From positions 1 to 64,000 of the forward strand of contig NZ_JONO01000012.1 in the NCBI RefSeq assembly GCF_000711895.1: a stretch of 64,000 nucleotides of DNA, in the 5' to 3' direction. The position numbers and the translations under genes were made by a program. Origin of the DNA: Photorhabdus australis DSM 17609 (GTDB lineage Bacteria > Pseudomonadota > Gammaproteobacteria > Enterobacterales > Enterobacteriaceae). Positions 29,954 through 40,035 of this stretch are shown piece after piece. The stretch's first letter is position 1; every line of letters starts with the position of its first letter. The notes under the pieces are model-generated. The model had not been told where the DNA came from. It did no database searches and saw only the letters and a list, made by a program, of their open reading frames with translations.

Positions 29954-30958
29954 ATGGCCCGCGCTCCGATCCCTCGCTATGGGATAGCCGAGTGGTTCGG
30001 CAACGACATGACCGCAATGACACCAGAGGAACGCCAAAGCTTCGGGCAGCTTGCAGCGATTCAGGATGCTACTGGCGACATATCTAATGCGCCGATTTGC
30101 CCATTTCTCTCTAGCTTGGTACCTAATGCCCGGTGCAACAAGGCCAGCGGAGTGTGTAGTATTCGCCGCTATGCTTCTGGACCGGATGGTGTCGGTGTCC
30201 CAGTGCCGGGTGACAAGGTAGTAACGGTCTGCCCATCACGGTTCTTACAAACGCTAGACCATGAGAAAACCCCGTTTGTCTGGATCGCTGAAAAGATGCT
30301 GGATATCAAAAACCCTACTATAATCAAGGAAACTCCGTTTCTTCGTAAGATTTCCGGCTCTATTGCTGATGCAACGGTATCTGATGATGAAGGTGATGGT
30401 AAGAAAGCTGGACGTATTGACTGGATCATAGTTAATCCAGCCACAATGGAAGTTGGGGAACTGGAATGGTGTGCGATAGAGACCCAAGCCCTGTATTTTT
30501 CTGGTGATAAGATGCGACCTGAGTTTGATGCCTATGCCAAGGCTCCTGCTCCAGTATTGTTCCCAGTCGGTCGTCGGCGACCTGATTATCGCAGCAGTGG
30601 CCCAAAGCGGCTATCACCGCAGTTAGATGTTAAAGTGCCGGTACTGAGGAACTGGGGCAAAAAGGTTGTTGTGGTTATAGATCGATATTTCTATAGCAAC
30701 ATGAATGCACTGACAGACGCTTATCCTCGCGCCAGAAATGACCAGGAAAAACGGGATAACTCGGATGTGGTATGGTTTGTTGTTGACTATGACGAATCGT
30801 TGAATATGACGGCTAGTGAGGTTATTTATACAACCCTGGAAAGCTCGCGGCGGGCGCTTAATGCTACTGAACCATTGAGTAAGGCAGATTTTACCCGCAA
30901 TTTGAAGCAAGTCATTGATGATAAATCGCGGGCAAATAAGGTATTTAAGGCTTCATAA
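29954..30958 (+). CDS. NotI-family type II restriction endonuclease
   Basis: A ~334-residue nuclease. The N-terminus (RAPIPRYGIAEWFG) and the cysteines in ICPF, ARC, GVC and VCPSRF (about residues 49, 61, 68, 93) match the iron-binding Cys4 domain of NotI-type enzymes. RIDWIIVNPATMEVGELEWC continuing to AIETQ gives D156 and the E-x-Q (E176, Q178) of the variant PD-(D/E)xK site. A ribosome site GAGGAAG fits the second ATG (29954) better than the first (29948). GC content is clearly higher than in flanking DNA, suggesting transfer. It is convergent with, and overlaps by 14 nt, a DNA methylase. Recognition sequence unknown. Confidence 0.85.
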   Translation: MARAPIPRYGIAEWFGNDMTAMTPEERQSFGQLAAIQDATGDISNAPICPFLSSLVPNARCNKASGVCSIRRYASGPDGVGVPVPGDKVVTVCPSRFLQTLDHEKTPFVWIAEKMLDIKNPTIIKETPFLRKISGSIADATVSDDEGDGKKAGRIDWIIVNPATMEVGELEWCAIETQALYFSGDKMRPEFDAYAKAPAPVLFPVGRRRPDYRSSGPKRLSPQLDVKVPVLRNWGKKVVVVIDRYFYSNMNALTDAYPRARNDQEKRDNSDVVWFVVDYDESLNMTASEVIYTTLESSRRALNATEPLSKADFTRNLKQVIDDKSRANKVFKAS

Positions 30959-31967
30959 TAAGCAGCTCATAGATAATTGCATGGTGCGTATTCTTCATGG
31001 GAACACGTTCAATTCTGAACCCGTAACGTTCGGCCAGCTCGCGTACTTCCGGGGCATCATCGTAAGTCATCATCACTGAACCACGCACGTTAGCCATAAG
31101 GGCAAATAGCCCTTCGTGGTCAACTTCGTTGTGGGTGTAAAGCCTGGATCCTGCTTTCTTGCCTCCGGCAGTATAAGGTGGATCAATAAAGAAAAATGCA
31201 TTTGGATCATCGGCAAAACGGCGCACAACATTAAAGGCGTCTCCTTGCTCGAACTCTATACTATCTTTTAGTGTTCGCAGTAGCTTGATACGGGTTGCTA
31301 GCGTTTCGGGATACCAGCGTGATTTAAGCCCTTTTCCGGCTTCCCCTTCTTTAACCAACCCGGCACCGGCTGCCATGATGCCGCCGCGTTGCATCCGATT
31401 CTTGATGATAGTTCGAAATGCGCGATTTTTGGTAGAGCGAGGTTTATTGTCAAGTACAGCCTTGACGTTCTCCAGTGTCACATCAAAGCTGGTAATCTTC
31501 TTGGAAAGTTCGGCCACGTCATCATCAGAACCATGAAAAACAGTTTCCCATACGGCGGCTACGTCATCGTCTAGTTCACATAAAAAAACTCTTTTAGCCA
31601 GCCCTTCGGCGGCCATACTGAGGCCACTAATCGCGCCACCTGCAAATGGCTCCACAAATACAGATGGCGTATGTTTTGCGGTCTTCAACCACTGGCGAAT
31701 TTCCGGTACGAGCCAGGTTTTACCGCCTGGATAGCGGAATGGGCTTAAATGGCGAACCTGAGCTACATTGGTAGGTTTTGATTTGGTATGCAGTTTATTT
31801 ACCAATGAGGCAAGTGTGGCTGCTTTTTCTGGATCAACAAAGTGTGATCTGAGAGAGTCTAATGCTGAACGGCATTCTTCATGTACAAGCACGGTTGATC
31901 GTGTAATACCTTCGGCCTTGAGGCGTTCTATTCTCCTGCTCTGACGTTGTGTTGCTGTTGCGTCCAT
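30945..31967 (-). CDS. D12-class DNA adenine methylase with N-terminal ribbon-helix-helix-like domain
   Basis: A 340-residue methylase. The catalytic part has FRYPGGKTWL (77-86), EPFAGGAISG (106-115), a CELDD acidic motif and DPPY (262-265), the order of Dam-like N6-adenine methylases. The first ~65 residues are extra: RSTVLVHEECRSALDSLRSH then PEKAATLASLVNKL resembles a beta-strand plus two-helix ribbon-helix-helix DNA-binding unit. Two copies of a CCGTGA-N4-TCACGG palindrome flank its promoter, so the fused domain may repress its own gene. Partner of the NotI-type nuclease; GC-rich and likely acquired with it. Confidence 0.85.
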   Translation of the reverse strand: MDATATQRQSRRIERLKAEGITRSTVLVHEECRSALDSLRSHFVDPEKAATLASLVNKLHTKSKPTNVAQVRHLSPFRYPGGKTWLVPEIRQWLKTAKHTPSVFVEPFAGGAISGLSMAAEGLAKRVFLCELDDDVAAVWETVFHGSDDDVAELSKKITSFDVTLENVKAVLDNKPRSTKNRAFRTIIKNRMQRGGIMAAGAGLVKEGEAGKGLKSRWYPETLATRIKLLRTLKDSIEFEQGDAFNVVRRFADDPNAFFFIDPPYTAGGKKAGSRLYTHNEVDHEGLFALMANVRGSVMMTYDDAPEVRELAERYGFRIERVPMKNTHHAIIYELLIMKP

Positions 31968-31989
31968 GTTTATACCTTAATTGGTGTTA

Positions 31990-32005
31990 CCGTGATCATT
32001 CACGG
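31990..32005 (-). promoter_or_regulatory. Palindromic operator 1 of the methylase gene
   Basis: CCGTGATCATTCACGG, a CCGTGA-N4-TCACGG dyad that falls at the predicted transcription start, 23 nt before the methylase start codon. Confidence 0.75.
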
Positions 32006-32036
32006 GATTCTATATAACAAACAAGGATAGGTCAAA
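32006..32036 (-). promoter_or_regulatory. Sigma-70-type promoter of the methylase gene
   Basis: On the minus strand TTGACC, a 17-bp spacer, then TAGAAT: a near-consensus promoter lying exactly between the two palindromic operators. Confidence 0.7.
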
Positions 32037-32052
32037 CCGTGAACGTTCACGG
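32037..32052 (-). promoter_or_regulatory. Palindromic operator 2 of the methylase gene
   Basis: CCGTGAACGTTCACGG, extended to the perfect 20-bp palindrome AACCGTGAACGTTCACGGTT (32035-32054), centred 47 bp from operator 1 and upstream of the -35. Confidence 0.78.
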
Positions 32053-32103
32053 TTAAATACTCGTGAGATGCTCTGTAATATTATTCTGGGGGAGAAGGGA
32101 ATA

Positions 32104-32625
32104 TTAATGCCCCAGTGCTTTATTGATTAATTCAGCAGCAATATTGCAACCATCATCGGGTTTTGATATTTCAGAGTGGGCACAATCTACCAGTTCTATA
32201 GTTATCTTGTCGGAAGGCTCTAATTTGTCGATAAAGTATTTTTCATCGTTGGAGAAAAACAATGATGTCGATTTTACTGGTTCCACATCCAAGTAATCGC
32301 GGATACGTGAGCCAAAGATGCAAATTGTATTCTGAACTGGCAAATGTCTATCTTCTGAAAGTCGCCATGCCACTGTAGCACCGATACTGAATCCAACCAA
32401 TATCACAGGAGAATTGATATATGCAAGAGTGCTCCTCACTTTACATGTGTATTTCTCTATTGAGGACACACTATGAAAATATTTGTATACTTCGTCTTTA
32501 TCATTTGGAGTTTCATTCTCTTTTTCGTAGGGAGAAATGAATGACACATCATGACCTAAATGTTGTGCGATTATTTTTGCGTGTTCTGAAATTCCGTGAA
32601 TATCCGTTAAAAATATAAATTTCAT
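32104..32625 (-). CDS. Small alpha/beta hydrolase of unknown substrate
   Basis: A 173-residue protein with an alpha/beta-hydrolase core. The nucleophile elbow is GFSIG (Ser80) after the strand SPVILV; an acidic residue follows in LFFSNDEKYF, and the catalytic histidine candidate is in VDCAHSE. It resembles dienelactone-hydrolase-like or small esterase proteins. There is no operon partner: the methylase lies upstream on the same strand but with its own promoter. The ~250 bp after its start (32626-32876) hold no gene I can support. Confidence 0.65.
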   Translation of the reverse strand: MKFIFLTDIHGISEHAKIIAQHLGHDVSFISPYEKENETPNDKDEVYKYFHSVSSIEKYTCKVRSTLAYINSPVILVGFSIGATVAWRLSEDRHLPVQNTICIFGSRIRDYLDVEPVKSTSLFFSNDEKYFIDKLEPSDKITIELVDCAHSEISKPDDGCNIAAELINKALGH

Positions 32626-32876
32626 ATAATTATTAATGTCTTATTGTAAAGCAAGAATAAACAACATGATCAGTTATCTAGCTAAGAAAATCAATTAAAT
32701 TGTGTTGAGAGAAGTTCGCTTTGGTTCTTTTAGTAAAATATAATGATTTGTGTATTATAAAATTGAGTGCTAAGTCATTTGGTTAAATAATTTGTGTAAG
32801 CAATCAGAGAGGAATAAAATAATATAGACAATTTATTGTGAAAATAAAATTTCTTTATATAATTCAGCTATTAGCC

Positions 32877-33108
32877 ATGGATACGAGCACATTGGTGGTT
32901 GGGGGCGAGAATTATTCAACCGGCCATGCATTCAATGTATATATACGCCACGCTTGATAAATGGCAAGAATGGACAGAAATGCAATTCCCGCAAAGTGGA
33001 CAATATGTTATTCCTGGTGGATTAGTACCGTTGGTAGTGGATGTACAGCAGCAAATGGGCTATTACACTGAACCCAATTTGTGGATGTCTTATAACCTGG
33101 ATGATTAA
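32877..33108 (+). pseudogene. Unidentified frameshifted gene remnant
   Basis: An ATG-started frame (MDTSTLVVGGENYSTGHAFN, stop at 32955-32957) and a second frame ending at 33108 overlap as if split by a frameshift. The second contains YIYATLDKWQEWTEMQFPQ and [17 protein letters not shown]. The second frame looks protein-like, but I do not recognise a family. It ends 4 nt into the fdhD stop region on the other strand. Function unknown. Confidence 0.35.
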
Positions 33109-33935
33109 TTTATTAATCTTTCAGAATGGGTATAAACCGTCGCCCTCCCGGGTTTGCAAAAACCAACTAGTGTCAGATTACATCGTTCAGCGACTTCTAT
33201 CGCCAATGAAGTTGCTGCTGAAACAGCAAATAGAATCTCAATACCACAGACAGCAGATTTTTGTACCATTTCATAGCTAGCGCGGCTGGATACTAAAGAG
33301 GCACCTTGCTGCCAGCCTGTTTTGGCTTTCATTCCCAGCATTTTGTCCAACGCAACATGACGGCCTACGTCCTCACAGCCACCCAATAACTTACCTTCTG
33401 GGTTGATCCAGCTGGCTACATGGGTACATCCGGTTAGTGCACCGATATCCTGAATATTGCTTAATTGGGAAAGGGCATAGTCGAGATGGCTTAATGAAAA
33501 AGTTTGGGTGAAAGGTAGTGGCGTAATCGGGCGGAAAATATCAGAAAGTTGCTCTGTACCACAGATCCCGCAGCCCGTCCGTCCAGCCATATTGCGTCTG
33601 CGCTCTTTCAAACCAGCAAAACGACGGCTGGAAAGCTCTATTTGCAACTCAATTCCACCATGACAATTGACAATAGTGTCAATGCCACGAATTTCTTGTT
33701 GAGATTCAATAATGCTTTCAGAAAGTGAAAACCCAATAGCGAAATATTCGAGATCTTTGGGACTGGCCATCATCACAACATGAGAGATGCCGTTGTAGAC
33801 TAAGGCAACAGGAACTTCTTCGGCTACCCAATCCGCTTTTGATGTATTGAGGTGATGCTTGTGTTGCACGTTCGCTTGTTTTATGCCCTCAGTTACCCCA
33901 AGTTGTAACAATTTCTCTGATCTTGTGTTATGCAT
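33105..33935 (-). CDS. fdhD: Formate dehydrogenase accessory sulfurtransferase FdhD
   Basis: A 276-residue protein (E. coli 277) with the catalytic CGICG motif at residues 122-126. It passes sulfur from IscS to the molybdenum cofactor of formate dehydrogenases. The C-terminal [16 protein letters not shown] is typical. Divergent from fdoG, whose product it activates. Confidence 0.97.
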   Translation of the reverse strand: MHNTRSEKLLQLGVTEGIKQANVQHKHHLNTSKADWVAEEVPVALVYNGISHVVMMASPKDLEYFAIGFSLSESIIESQQEIRGIDTIVNCHGGIELQIELSSRRFAGLKERRRNMAGRTGCGICGTEQLSDIFRPITPLPFTQTFSLSHLDYALSQLSNIQDIGALTGCTHVASWINPEGKLLGGCEDVGRHVALDKMLGMKAKTGWQQGASLVSSRASYEMVQKSAVCGIEILFAVSAATSLAIEVAERCNLTLVGFCKPGRATVYTHSERLIN

Positions 33936-34115
33936 TAGACGAATAACCTAATAGTCTTGTTACATAATAATAAGTGGAAAAAAGAGTCTATACTATTTAT
34001 CAGGTAATGAATCTGATCACGCTACGGAAAGTGGTTAATAAAAGAAGACACATGCAGGATTTTTCCCGTGAGGGAATGGACGTATGTTTAACACAATGTG
34101 AGTGAGGAGATCCCC

Positions 34116-37100
34116 ATGCAAGTCAGCAGAAGGCAGTTCTTTAAGATCTGCGCTGGCGGTATGGCAGGTACGACGGTGGCCGCGTTGGGCTTTGCTCCAA
34201 CCGTAGCTCTTGCACAAACACGTAGCTATAAACTATTGCGTGCGCGTGAAACCCGGAATACCTGTACGTACTGTTCTGTCGGTTGTGGATTGTTGATGTA
34301 CAGCCTTGGCGATGGCGAAAAAAACGCCAAAGAGAGTATTTTCCATATTGAAGGCGATCCTGATCATCCGGTAAATCGAGGCGCCCTTTGTCCTAAAGGG
34401 GCTGGTTTGGTTGATTTTATCCACAGCGAAAGTCGCCTGAAATATCCTGAATATCGTGCTGCTGGTTCTGACAAATGGCAACGTATCACTTGGGATGAGG
34501 CATTTGATCGCATCTCTAAATTAATGAAAGCAGATCGGGATGCCAATTTCGTTAAAACCAACCAGGAAGGTGTTACCGTTAATCGCTGGCTGACGACCGG
34601 TATGTTGTGTGCATCTGCCTCCAGTAATGAAACCGGCTATTTAACCCAAAAATTTAGTCGCGCTCTCGGCATGCTTGCCGTAGACAACCAGGCGCGTGTC
34701 TGACACGGACCAACGGTAGCAAGTCTTGCTCCAACATTTGGTCGCGGTGCGATGACCAACCACTGGGTTGATATAAAGAACGCGAATCTGATCGTCGTTA
34801 TGGGAGGAAATGCCGCGGAAGCGCATCCTGTGGGGTTCCGTTGGGCAATGGAAGCGAAAATTCATAATAACGCAAAGTTAATCGTGATCGATCCACGCTT
34901 TACCCGTACAGCATCCGTGGCGGATTTCTATACTCCGATCCGTTCCGGTACTGATATTGCTTTCCTATTAGGTGTGATTTTATACCTACTAACCAATGAA
35001 AAGATTAACCGCGAATATGTTGAAGCGTATACCAATGCCAGTCTTATCGTGCGTGAAGACTATGCGTTCGATGATGGCTTATTCAGTGGTTATGACACAG
35101 AAAAACGTCAATACGACAAAACCAGTTGGAATTATGCACTGGATGAAAACGGCTTTGCTCAACGTGATATCACACTAAGTCACCCACGTTGTGTATGGAA
35201 TCTGTTGAAAGAGCACGTTAGCCGTTATACGCCCGATGTCGTCAGTAATATTTGTGGTACGCCAAAAGAGGATTTCCTGAAAGTCTGTGAATATATTGCA
35301 GAGACTTGCGTTAAGGACAAGACAGCCTCCTTCCTATACGCATTGGGTTGGACTCAGCACTCGGTTGGTGCACAGAACATCCGTACTATGGCAATGATCC
35401 AGCTTCTGTTGGGTAACATGGGTATGGCTGGTGGAGGTGTTAACGCATTGCGTGGTCACTCGAATATTCAGGGATTGACTGATTTGGGGTTGTTGTCACA
35501 GAGTTTGCCGGGATACCTGACATTGCCGTCAGAAAAACAAGCCGATTTGCAAACTTACTTACAGGCAAATACGCCAAAGCCCATGTTGCCGGGTCAGGTT
35601 AACTACTGGGGTAACTATCCGAAATTCTTTATCAGTCTGATGAAGAGTTTTTACGGCGACAATGCCCGCAAAGATAATGACTGGGGTTTTGACTGGTTGC
35701 CGAAATGGGACAAAAGTTATGACGTCCTGCAATTTTTCGAAATGATGTCGAAAGGTGAGGTGAATGGCTATATCTGTCAGGGCTTTAACCCAGTTGCTTC
35801 ATTCCCGGATAAAAACAAAGTGGTTGATGCCCTGTCGAAGCTGAAATTCTTAATCACTATTGATCCACTTAATACTGAAACGTCAACTTTCTGGCAGAAC
35901 CACGGTGAATTTAATCAAGTTGATTCAGCTAAAATTCAAACAGAAGTTTTCCGTCTACCGTGTTGCTGTTTTGCAGAGGAAAACGGTTCGATTGTTAATT
36001 CTGGTCGCTGGTTGCAATGGCACTGGAAGGGTGCTGATGCTCCGGGAGAAGCTATCGGTGATGCAGAAATTCTTTCTGGTATCTTCAAACGTATGCGGGA
36101 TATGTATCGTGCAGAGGGAGGCGCATTACCTGAGCAAGTACTGAATATGACTTGGGATTACTTCAACCCGGATAGTCCTACCTCGGAAGAAGTGGCTCAG
36201 GAGAGCAATGGCCGGGCATTGATTGATCTAATTGATGCTGATGGCAATGTCATTGTGAAGCAAGGCCAGCAGTTGACTTCTTTTGCCCAGTTACGTGATG
36301 ACGGCACGACGGCTAGTGGTTGTTGGATCTTTACCGGGAGCTGGACGCCGGAGGGTAACCAGATGGCTCGTCGTGATAACTCTGACCCGTCAGGTTTGGG
36401 GAATACGCTGGGCTGGGCGTGGGCCTGGCCGCTAAATCGGCGTATTTTATATAACCGTGCATCAGCTGATCCGCAGGGTAAACCGTGGGATCTGAAACGC
36501 CAGCTATTGACGTGGAACGGAGCTAAATGGAGTGGAGCTGATATTCCTGATTACAGCGTGGCTGCACCGGAAACAGAGGTTGGTCCGTTTATCATGCAGC
36601 CGGAAGGGATGGGGCGCTTGTTCGCTATTGATAAAATGGCGGAAGGGCCGTTTCCTGAACACTACGAACCCTTTGAAACGCCGTTAGGCACTAATCCACT
36701 GCACCCGAATGTGGTTTCTAACCCGGCTGCCCGGGTGTTCAAAAGCGATTTTGAGGCCATGGGTAAACCCGATAAATTCCCTTATGTAGGAACGACTTAC
36801 CGCCTGACAGAACATTTTCACTATTGGACGAAACATGCATTGCTGAACTCGATTATTCAGCCTGAGCAGTTTGTGGAAATTGGTGAAAAATTGGCGGAGA
36901 AGAAAGGTATCAAACATGGTGATACCGTCAAGGTGAGCTCTAATCGTGGCTATATCAAAGCGAAAGCAGTTGTAACCAAACGTATTCGAACGCTGAATGT
37001 ACAGGGTCGTGAAGTGGACACGATTGGTATTCCAATTCATTGGGGATTTGAAGGGGCAGCGAAGAAAGGCTTTATTGCCAATACGTTGACACCATTTGTT

Positions 37101-37163
37101 GGTGATGCAAATACACAAACGCCTGAGTTTAAAGCGTTCCTGGTTAATGTGGAAAAGGTGTAA
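34116..37163 (+). CDS. fdoG: Formate dehydrogenase-O major subunit, selenocysteine protein
   Basis: A 1015-residue catalytic subunit, close to E. coli FdoG over its full length. MQVSRRQFFKICAGG is a Tat signal; CTYCSVGCGLLMYS binds a 4Fe-4S cluster. Codon 196 is UGA (34701-34703) in the context NQARV-U-HGPTVAS, the selenocysteine that ligates Mo. The frame then runs on to 37163, so the apparent stop is recoding, not a mutation. The start is set by GAGGAG 6-7 nt upstream; in-frame codons to 34098 precede it. Oxidises periplasmic formate, feeding electrons to FdoH/FdoI. Confidence 0.98.
34701..34743 (+). promoter_or_regulatory. Bacterial SECIS element after the fdoG UGA
   Basis: The UGA is followed by a two-part hairpin: outer stem GACCAA / TTGGTC (34708-34713 with 34738-34743) and apical stem AGCAA / TTGCT around a GTC loop (34718-34730). 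Shape, loop and distance fit the SelB-binding SECIS of fdnG/fdhF. Confidence 0.85.
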
Positions 37164-37175
37164 GGAGGAAAAATT

Positions 37176-38099
37176 ATGTCGTTGCAAACTCAAGACATCA
37201 TTCGTCGCTCTGCTACTCACACTTTCACTCCTGCGCCACGAGTACGGGATAACCAGCAAGAAGTGGCGAAGCTGATTGATGTAACAACATGTATCGGTTG
37301 TAAAGCCTGTCAGGTGGCTTGTTCCGAATGGAACGATATCCGTGATGAAATTGGTTATAACGTTGGTGTTTATGATAACCCGGCTGATTTGACCGCTAAA
37401 TCATGGACCGTGATGCGCTTTTCTGAAGTGGAAGAGAACGGCAAGCTGGAATGGCTGATCCGTAAGGATGGTTGTATGCATTGTGCTGATCCGGGGTGTT
37501 TGAAGGCGTGTCCGGCAGAAGGTGCAATCATTCAATACGCAAACGGGATTGTCGATTTCCAGTCGGAACACTGTATTGGCTGTGGTTATTGTATTGCGGG
37601 CTGTCCGTTCAATGTGCCGCGTATCAATAAAGAAGACAACCGGGTATATAAATGTACTTTGTGTGTTGACCGTGTTGCTGTCGGTCAGGAACCCGCTTGT
37701 GTGAAAACGTGTCCGACCGGTGCTATCCATTTTGGCAGCAAAAAAGCGATGAAAGATTTGGCTGCTGAACGGGTTACTGAGTTAAAAGGCCGTGGTTATG
37801 ATAACGCTGGTCTATACGATCCTGACGGTGTTGGTGGCACTCATGTGATGTATGTGTTGCACCATGCTAATAAACCACAGCTGTATCATGGCCTGCCGGA
37901 CAATCCCTCTATCAGCCCGGCAGTCACTTTCTGGAAAGGTATTTGGAAACCTCTGGCAGCGGTGGGATTTGCTGCGACATTCGCTGCCAGTCTTTTCCAT
38001 TATGTGGGGATTGGTCCGAACCGAGTGACTGACGAAGACGAGGAAGAGGCGCGTCGTGATGCAGAATCCTCACAGAAATCAGTCAATGGGGAGGAATAG
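37176..38099 (+). CDS. fdoH: Formate dehydrogenase-O iron-sulfur subunit
   Basis: A 307-residue electron-transfer subunit (E. coli FdoH 300). Four ferredoxin-type cysteine groups are visible: [35 protein letters not shown] and CTLC...CVKTC. A C-terminal membrane anchor ([19 protein letters not shown]) precedes an acidic tail. It links FdoG to the cytochrome b subunit. Confidence 0.97.
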   Translation: MSLQTQDIIRRSATHTFTPAPRVRDNQQEVAKLIDVTTCIGCKACQVACSEWNDIRDEIGYNVGVYDNPADLTAKSWTVMRFSEVEENGKLEWLIRKDGCMHCADPGCLKACPAEGAIIQYANGIVDFQSEHCIGCGYCIAGCPFNVPRINKEDNRVYKCTLCVDRVAVGQEPACVKTCPTGAIHFGSKKAMKDLAAERVTELKGRGYDNAGLYDPDGVGGTHVMYVLHHANKPQLYHGLPDNPSISPAVTFWKGIWKPLAAVGFAATFAASLFHYVGIGPNRVTDEDEEEARRDAESSQKSVNGEE

Positions 38100-38101
38100 A
38101 G

Positions 38102-38743
38102 ATGAAAAAGAGGAAGGATATTATTATCCGTCACTCACCAATTGAGAGGGTAAACCATTGGGCGGTAGTACTCTGCTTTCTGTTTACTGCTATCAGCGGA
38201 TTGGGATTCTTTTTCCCCTCTTTTAATTGGTTGATGAATATCTTCGGTACTCCGCAATTATCACGGATTTTGCATCCGTTTGTCGGTTCAGTGATGTTTG
38301 TTTTGTTTATCTTTATGTTCTTTAGATATTTCAAACATAACTTTATCGACAAAGACGACATAGTATGGCTGAAGAATATCAATAAAATTTTGAAAAATGA
38401 GGAAGTTGGCGACATTGGTCAGTACAACTTGGGTCAGAAAGCTATTTATTGGTCTATTAGTGTTTGCCTGATATTGCTAGCCGTCAGTGGCATTATTATC
38501 TGGCGGCCATATTTCGCTGATTTCTTCTCTATTCCAATGATTCGCATTGCTCTTTTGGTTCATTCAATGTCAGCTATTGGTTTGATTCTGACCATTATTG
38601 TCCATGCTTATGCTGCATTTTGGGTGAAAGGTTCTATCCGATCAATGGTTGAAGGTTGGGTAACTCGTGGTTGGGCAAGGAAACATCATCCTCGTTGGTA
38701 TCGTGAAGTGGTGACACGAGAACGACAGGAAGAGAGGCGTTAA
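38102..38743 (+). CDS. fdoI: Formate dehydrogenase-O cytochrome b556 subunit
   Basis: A 213-residue membrane protein (E. coli 211) with four TM helices. Haem-ligand histidines lie in IERVNHW, LHPFVGS and VHSMSAIG / IVHAYAAFWVKG. It passes electrons to quinone. It starts 2 nt after fdoH. In E. coli fdhE follows at once; here a 6-kb island intervenes. Confidence 0.97.
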   Translation: MKKRKDIIIRHSPIERVNHWAVVLCFLFTAISGLGFFFPSFNWLMNIFGTPQLSRILHPFVGSVMFVLFIFMFFRYFKHNFIDKDDIVWLKNINKILKNEEVGDIGQYNLGQKAIYWSISVCLILLAVSGIIIWRPYFADFFSIPMIRIALLVHSMSAIGLILTIIVHAYAAFWVKGSIRSMVEGWVTRGWARKHHPRWYREVVTRERQEERR

Positions 38744-38748
38744 AATAT

Positions 38749-38778
38749 CATCCAGGTGGGGGATATCCTGCCTGGATG
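38749..38778 (+). terminator. Hairpin after fdoI
   Basis: CATCCAGG / CCTGGATG stem with GGGGGATATCC loop, 6 nt after the fdoI stop; no strong T tract. Confidence 0.5.
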
Positions 38779-38783
38779 AATAA

Positions 38784-38910
38784 TATACCTGTTATCTTTC
38801 AAGTTGCCTCTTTGTTGGCTGCACTTACTCACACCGGTCACATAGTTATCTATGCTCCCGGGGGTTCGCTCCCTTGCCGTCGCGATGCATCTTGAAATCT
38901 ATTGGGTATA
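38784..38910 (+). repeat. ERIC element, copy 2 (127 bp)
   Basis: Same ends (TATACC...GGTATA) and internal blocks as copy 1. It marks the left border of the AT-rich island, 24 bp from the ligase gene end. Confidence 0.9.
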
Positions 38911-38934
38911 GAGGAAAAGCGTTTTTTATTTAAA

Positions 38935-40035
38935 TTATTTTTTCAATTCTATAAAAGTATTTTCAGCTTTTAACTTTGTAAGTTGACTATTATTGTGAGT
39001 TATATGAAAGTGCTTTTTCTTTTCTGATATTTTTGTGAGTAAGAAATCTTTATAGCTGCATCCAATCACTGTGAACGATGCCGAATCATTAATTATTTCA
39101 CTTATTAATGTAGAGTTGTGTAAACACTTATTCCAATTATCTATCATATGAAATAACTCTAACAATATAATAACAAAAACAGAAATGGTGCCATTTACGT
39201 TTTCTAAGCTAATAATTTGTAAGCTGTCTGGGTCTACAGAATAAGAGTTGTTTAAGGATGAAGAAATACATTCAATGAATTCATCTATAGATATTGTTGT
39301 ACCTAAGATTACTGAGGAGTGGTTATTCCTACCTTTTAATATTATATTGGTTCCTGAGAATCCGCATTGGCAGATAAGTTTAGATAGTTCACCTATATCT
39401 CCAGTATTATGTTTATCGACTTTTTTTCCGTCTGGATAGTTTACTGATACTAAGATTTCTTTAGAGCCAGAATTTAGGTCAACATCGATGTGTTCAAATA
39501 AATGATAATTGTCATCGTTACAATTTGGACATTGATATCCTATCACACCTGTTTCTTGAGTCGTATATGCTAAAGGGATTATTGTAATATCTGGTGCTTT
39601 TAGTTTTATCTTATTTCTATTATATTCACTGAATTTCTCACCGAGATAAAATATATTTTTTATCTTAAATAAACGATTGTCATTGCATTCAAAATATAAT
39701 TTTGCAGCAAAGCTAGGAAGACAAAATAACGTATCTATATCATATTCATTAATGTAATTGAGTAAAGTATCATGGTCAACATGGGAGCAGAATGGGAAAG
39801 AAGATATATTATTGTATCGACATATTTCATGACCAAATAAGAAACCACCCCATAGGTTACCTGATGTTAAACAATTGGCAACTTTTTTTACCGCTAATTT
39901 ATCAAAATAAGGTTTTATTTTCATAGCAGCAATTTGATTAACGAAATTAAATTGTGACCAGGAATGAAAAACATTTTTTCCTTTAGACGTTGTACCACCT
40001 GTTGAAAAATATATACCACTATCAGTTGATAACAT
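38935..40035 (-). CDS. PaaK/CapK-like adenylate-forming ligase
   Basis: A 366-residue protein of the phenylacetate-CoA-ligase-like branch of AMP-forming enzymes. YFSTGGTTSKGKNVFHS is the phosphate-binding loop, and PLAYTTQETGVIGYQCPNC holds the TxE motif with a zinc-like cysteine pair. A second pair, CQCGFSG, follows NTGDIGEL, the conserved aspartate region. The usual ~70-residue N-terminal extension of PaaK is missing. It probably activates a carboxylic acid for amide or thioester formation. It overlaps the MFS gene by 14 nt. AT-rich (~30% GC by eye). Product unknown. Confidence 0.75.
   Translation of the reverse strand: MLSTDSGIYFSTGGTTSKGKNVFHSWSQFNFVNQIAAMKIKPYFDKLAVKKVANCLTSGNLWGGFLFGHEICRYNNISSFPFCSHVDHDTLLNYINEYDIDTLFCLPSFAAKLYFECNDNRLFKIKNIFYLGEKFSEYNRNKIKLKAPDITIIPLAYTTQETGVIGYQCPNCNDDNYHLFEHIDVDLNSGSKEILVSVNYPDGKKVDKHNTGDIGELSKLICQCGFSGTNIILKGRNNHSSVILGTTISIDEFIECISSSLNNSYSVDPDSLQIISLENVNGTISVFVIILLELFHMIDNWNKCLHNSTLISEIINDSASFTVIGCSYKDFLLTKISEKKKHFHITHNNSQLTKLKAENTFIELKK

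Noticed and set aside
34701-34703. Apparent nonsense codon splitting fdoG into two ORFs
   Set aside because: The UGA aligns with selenocysteine 196 of FdoG, a SECIS hairpin follows, and selA/selB are nearby; it is recoding, not a pseudogene.
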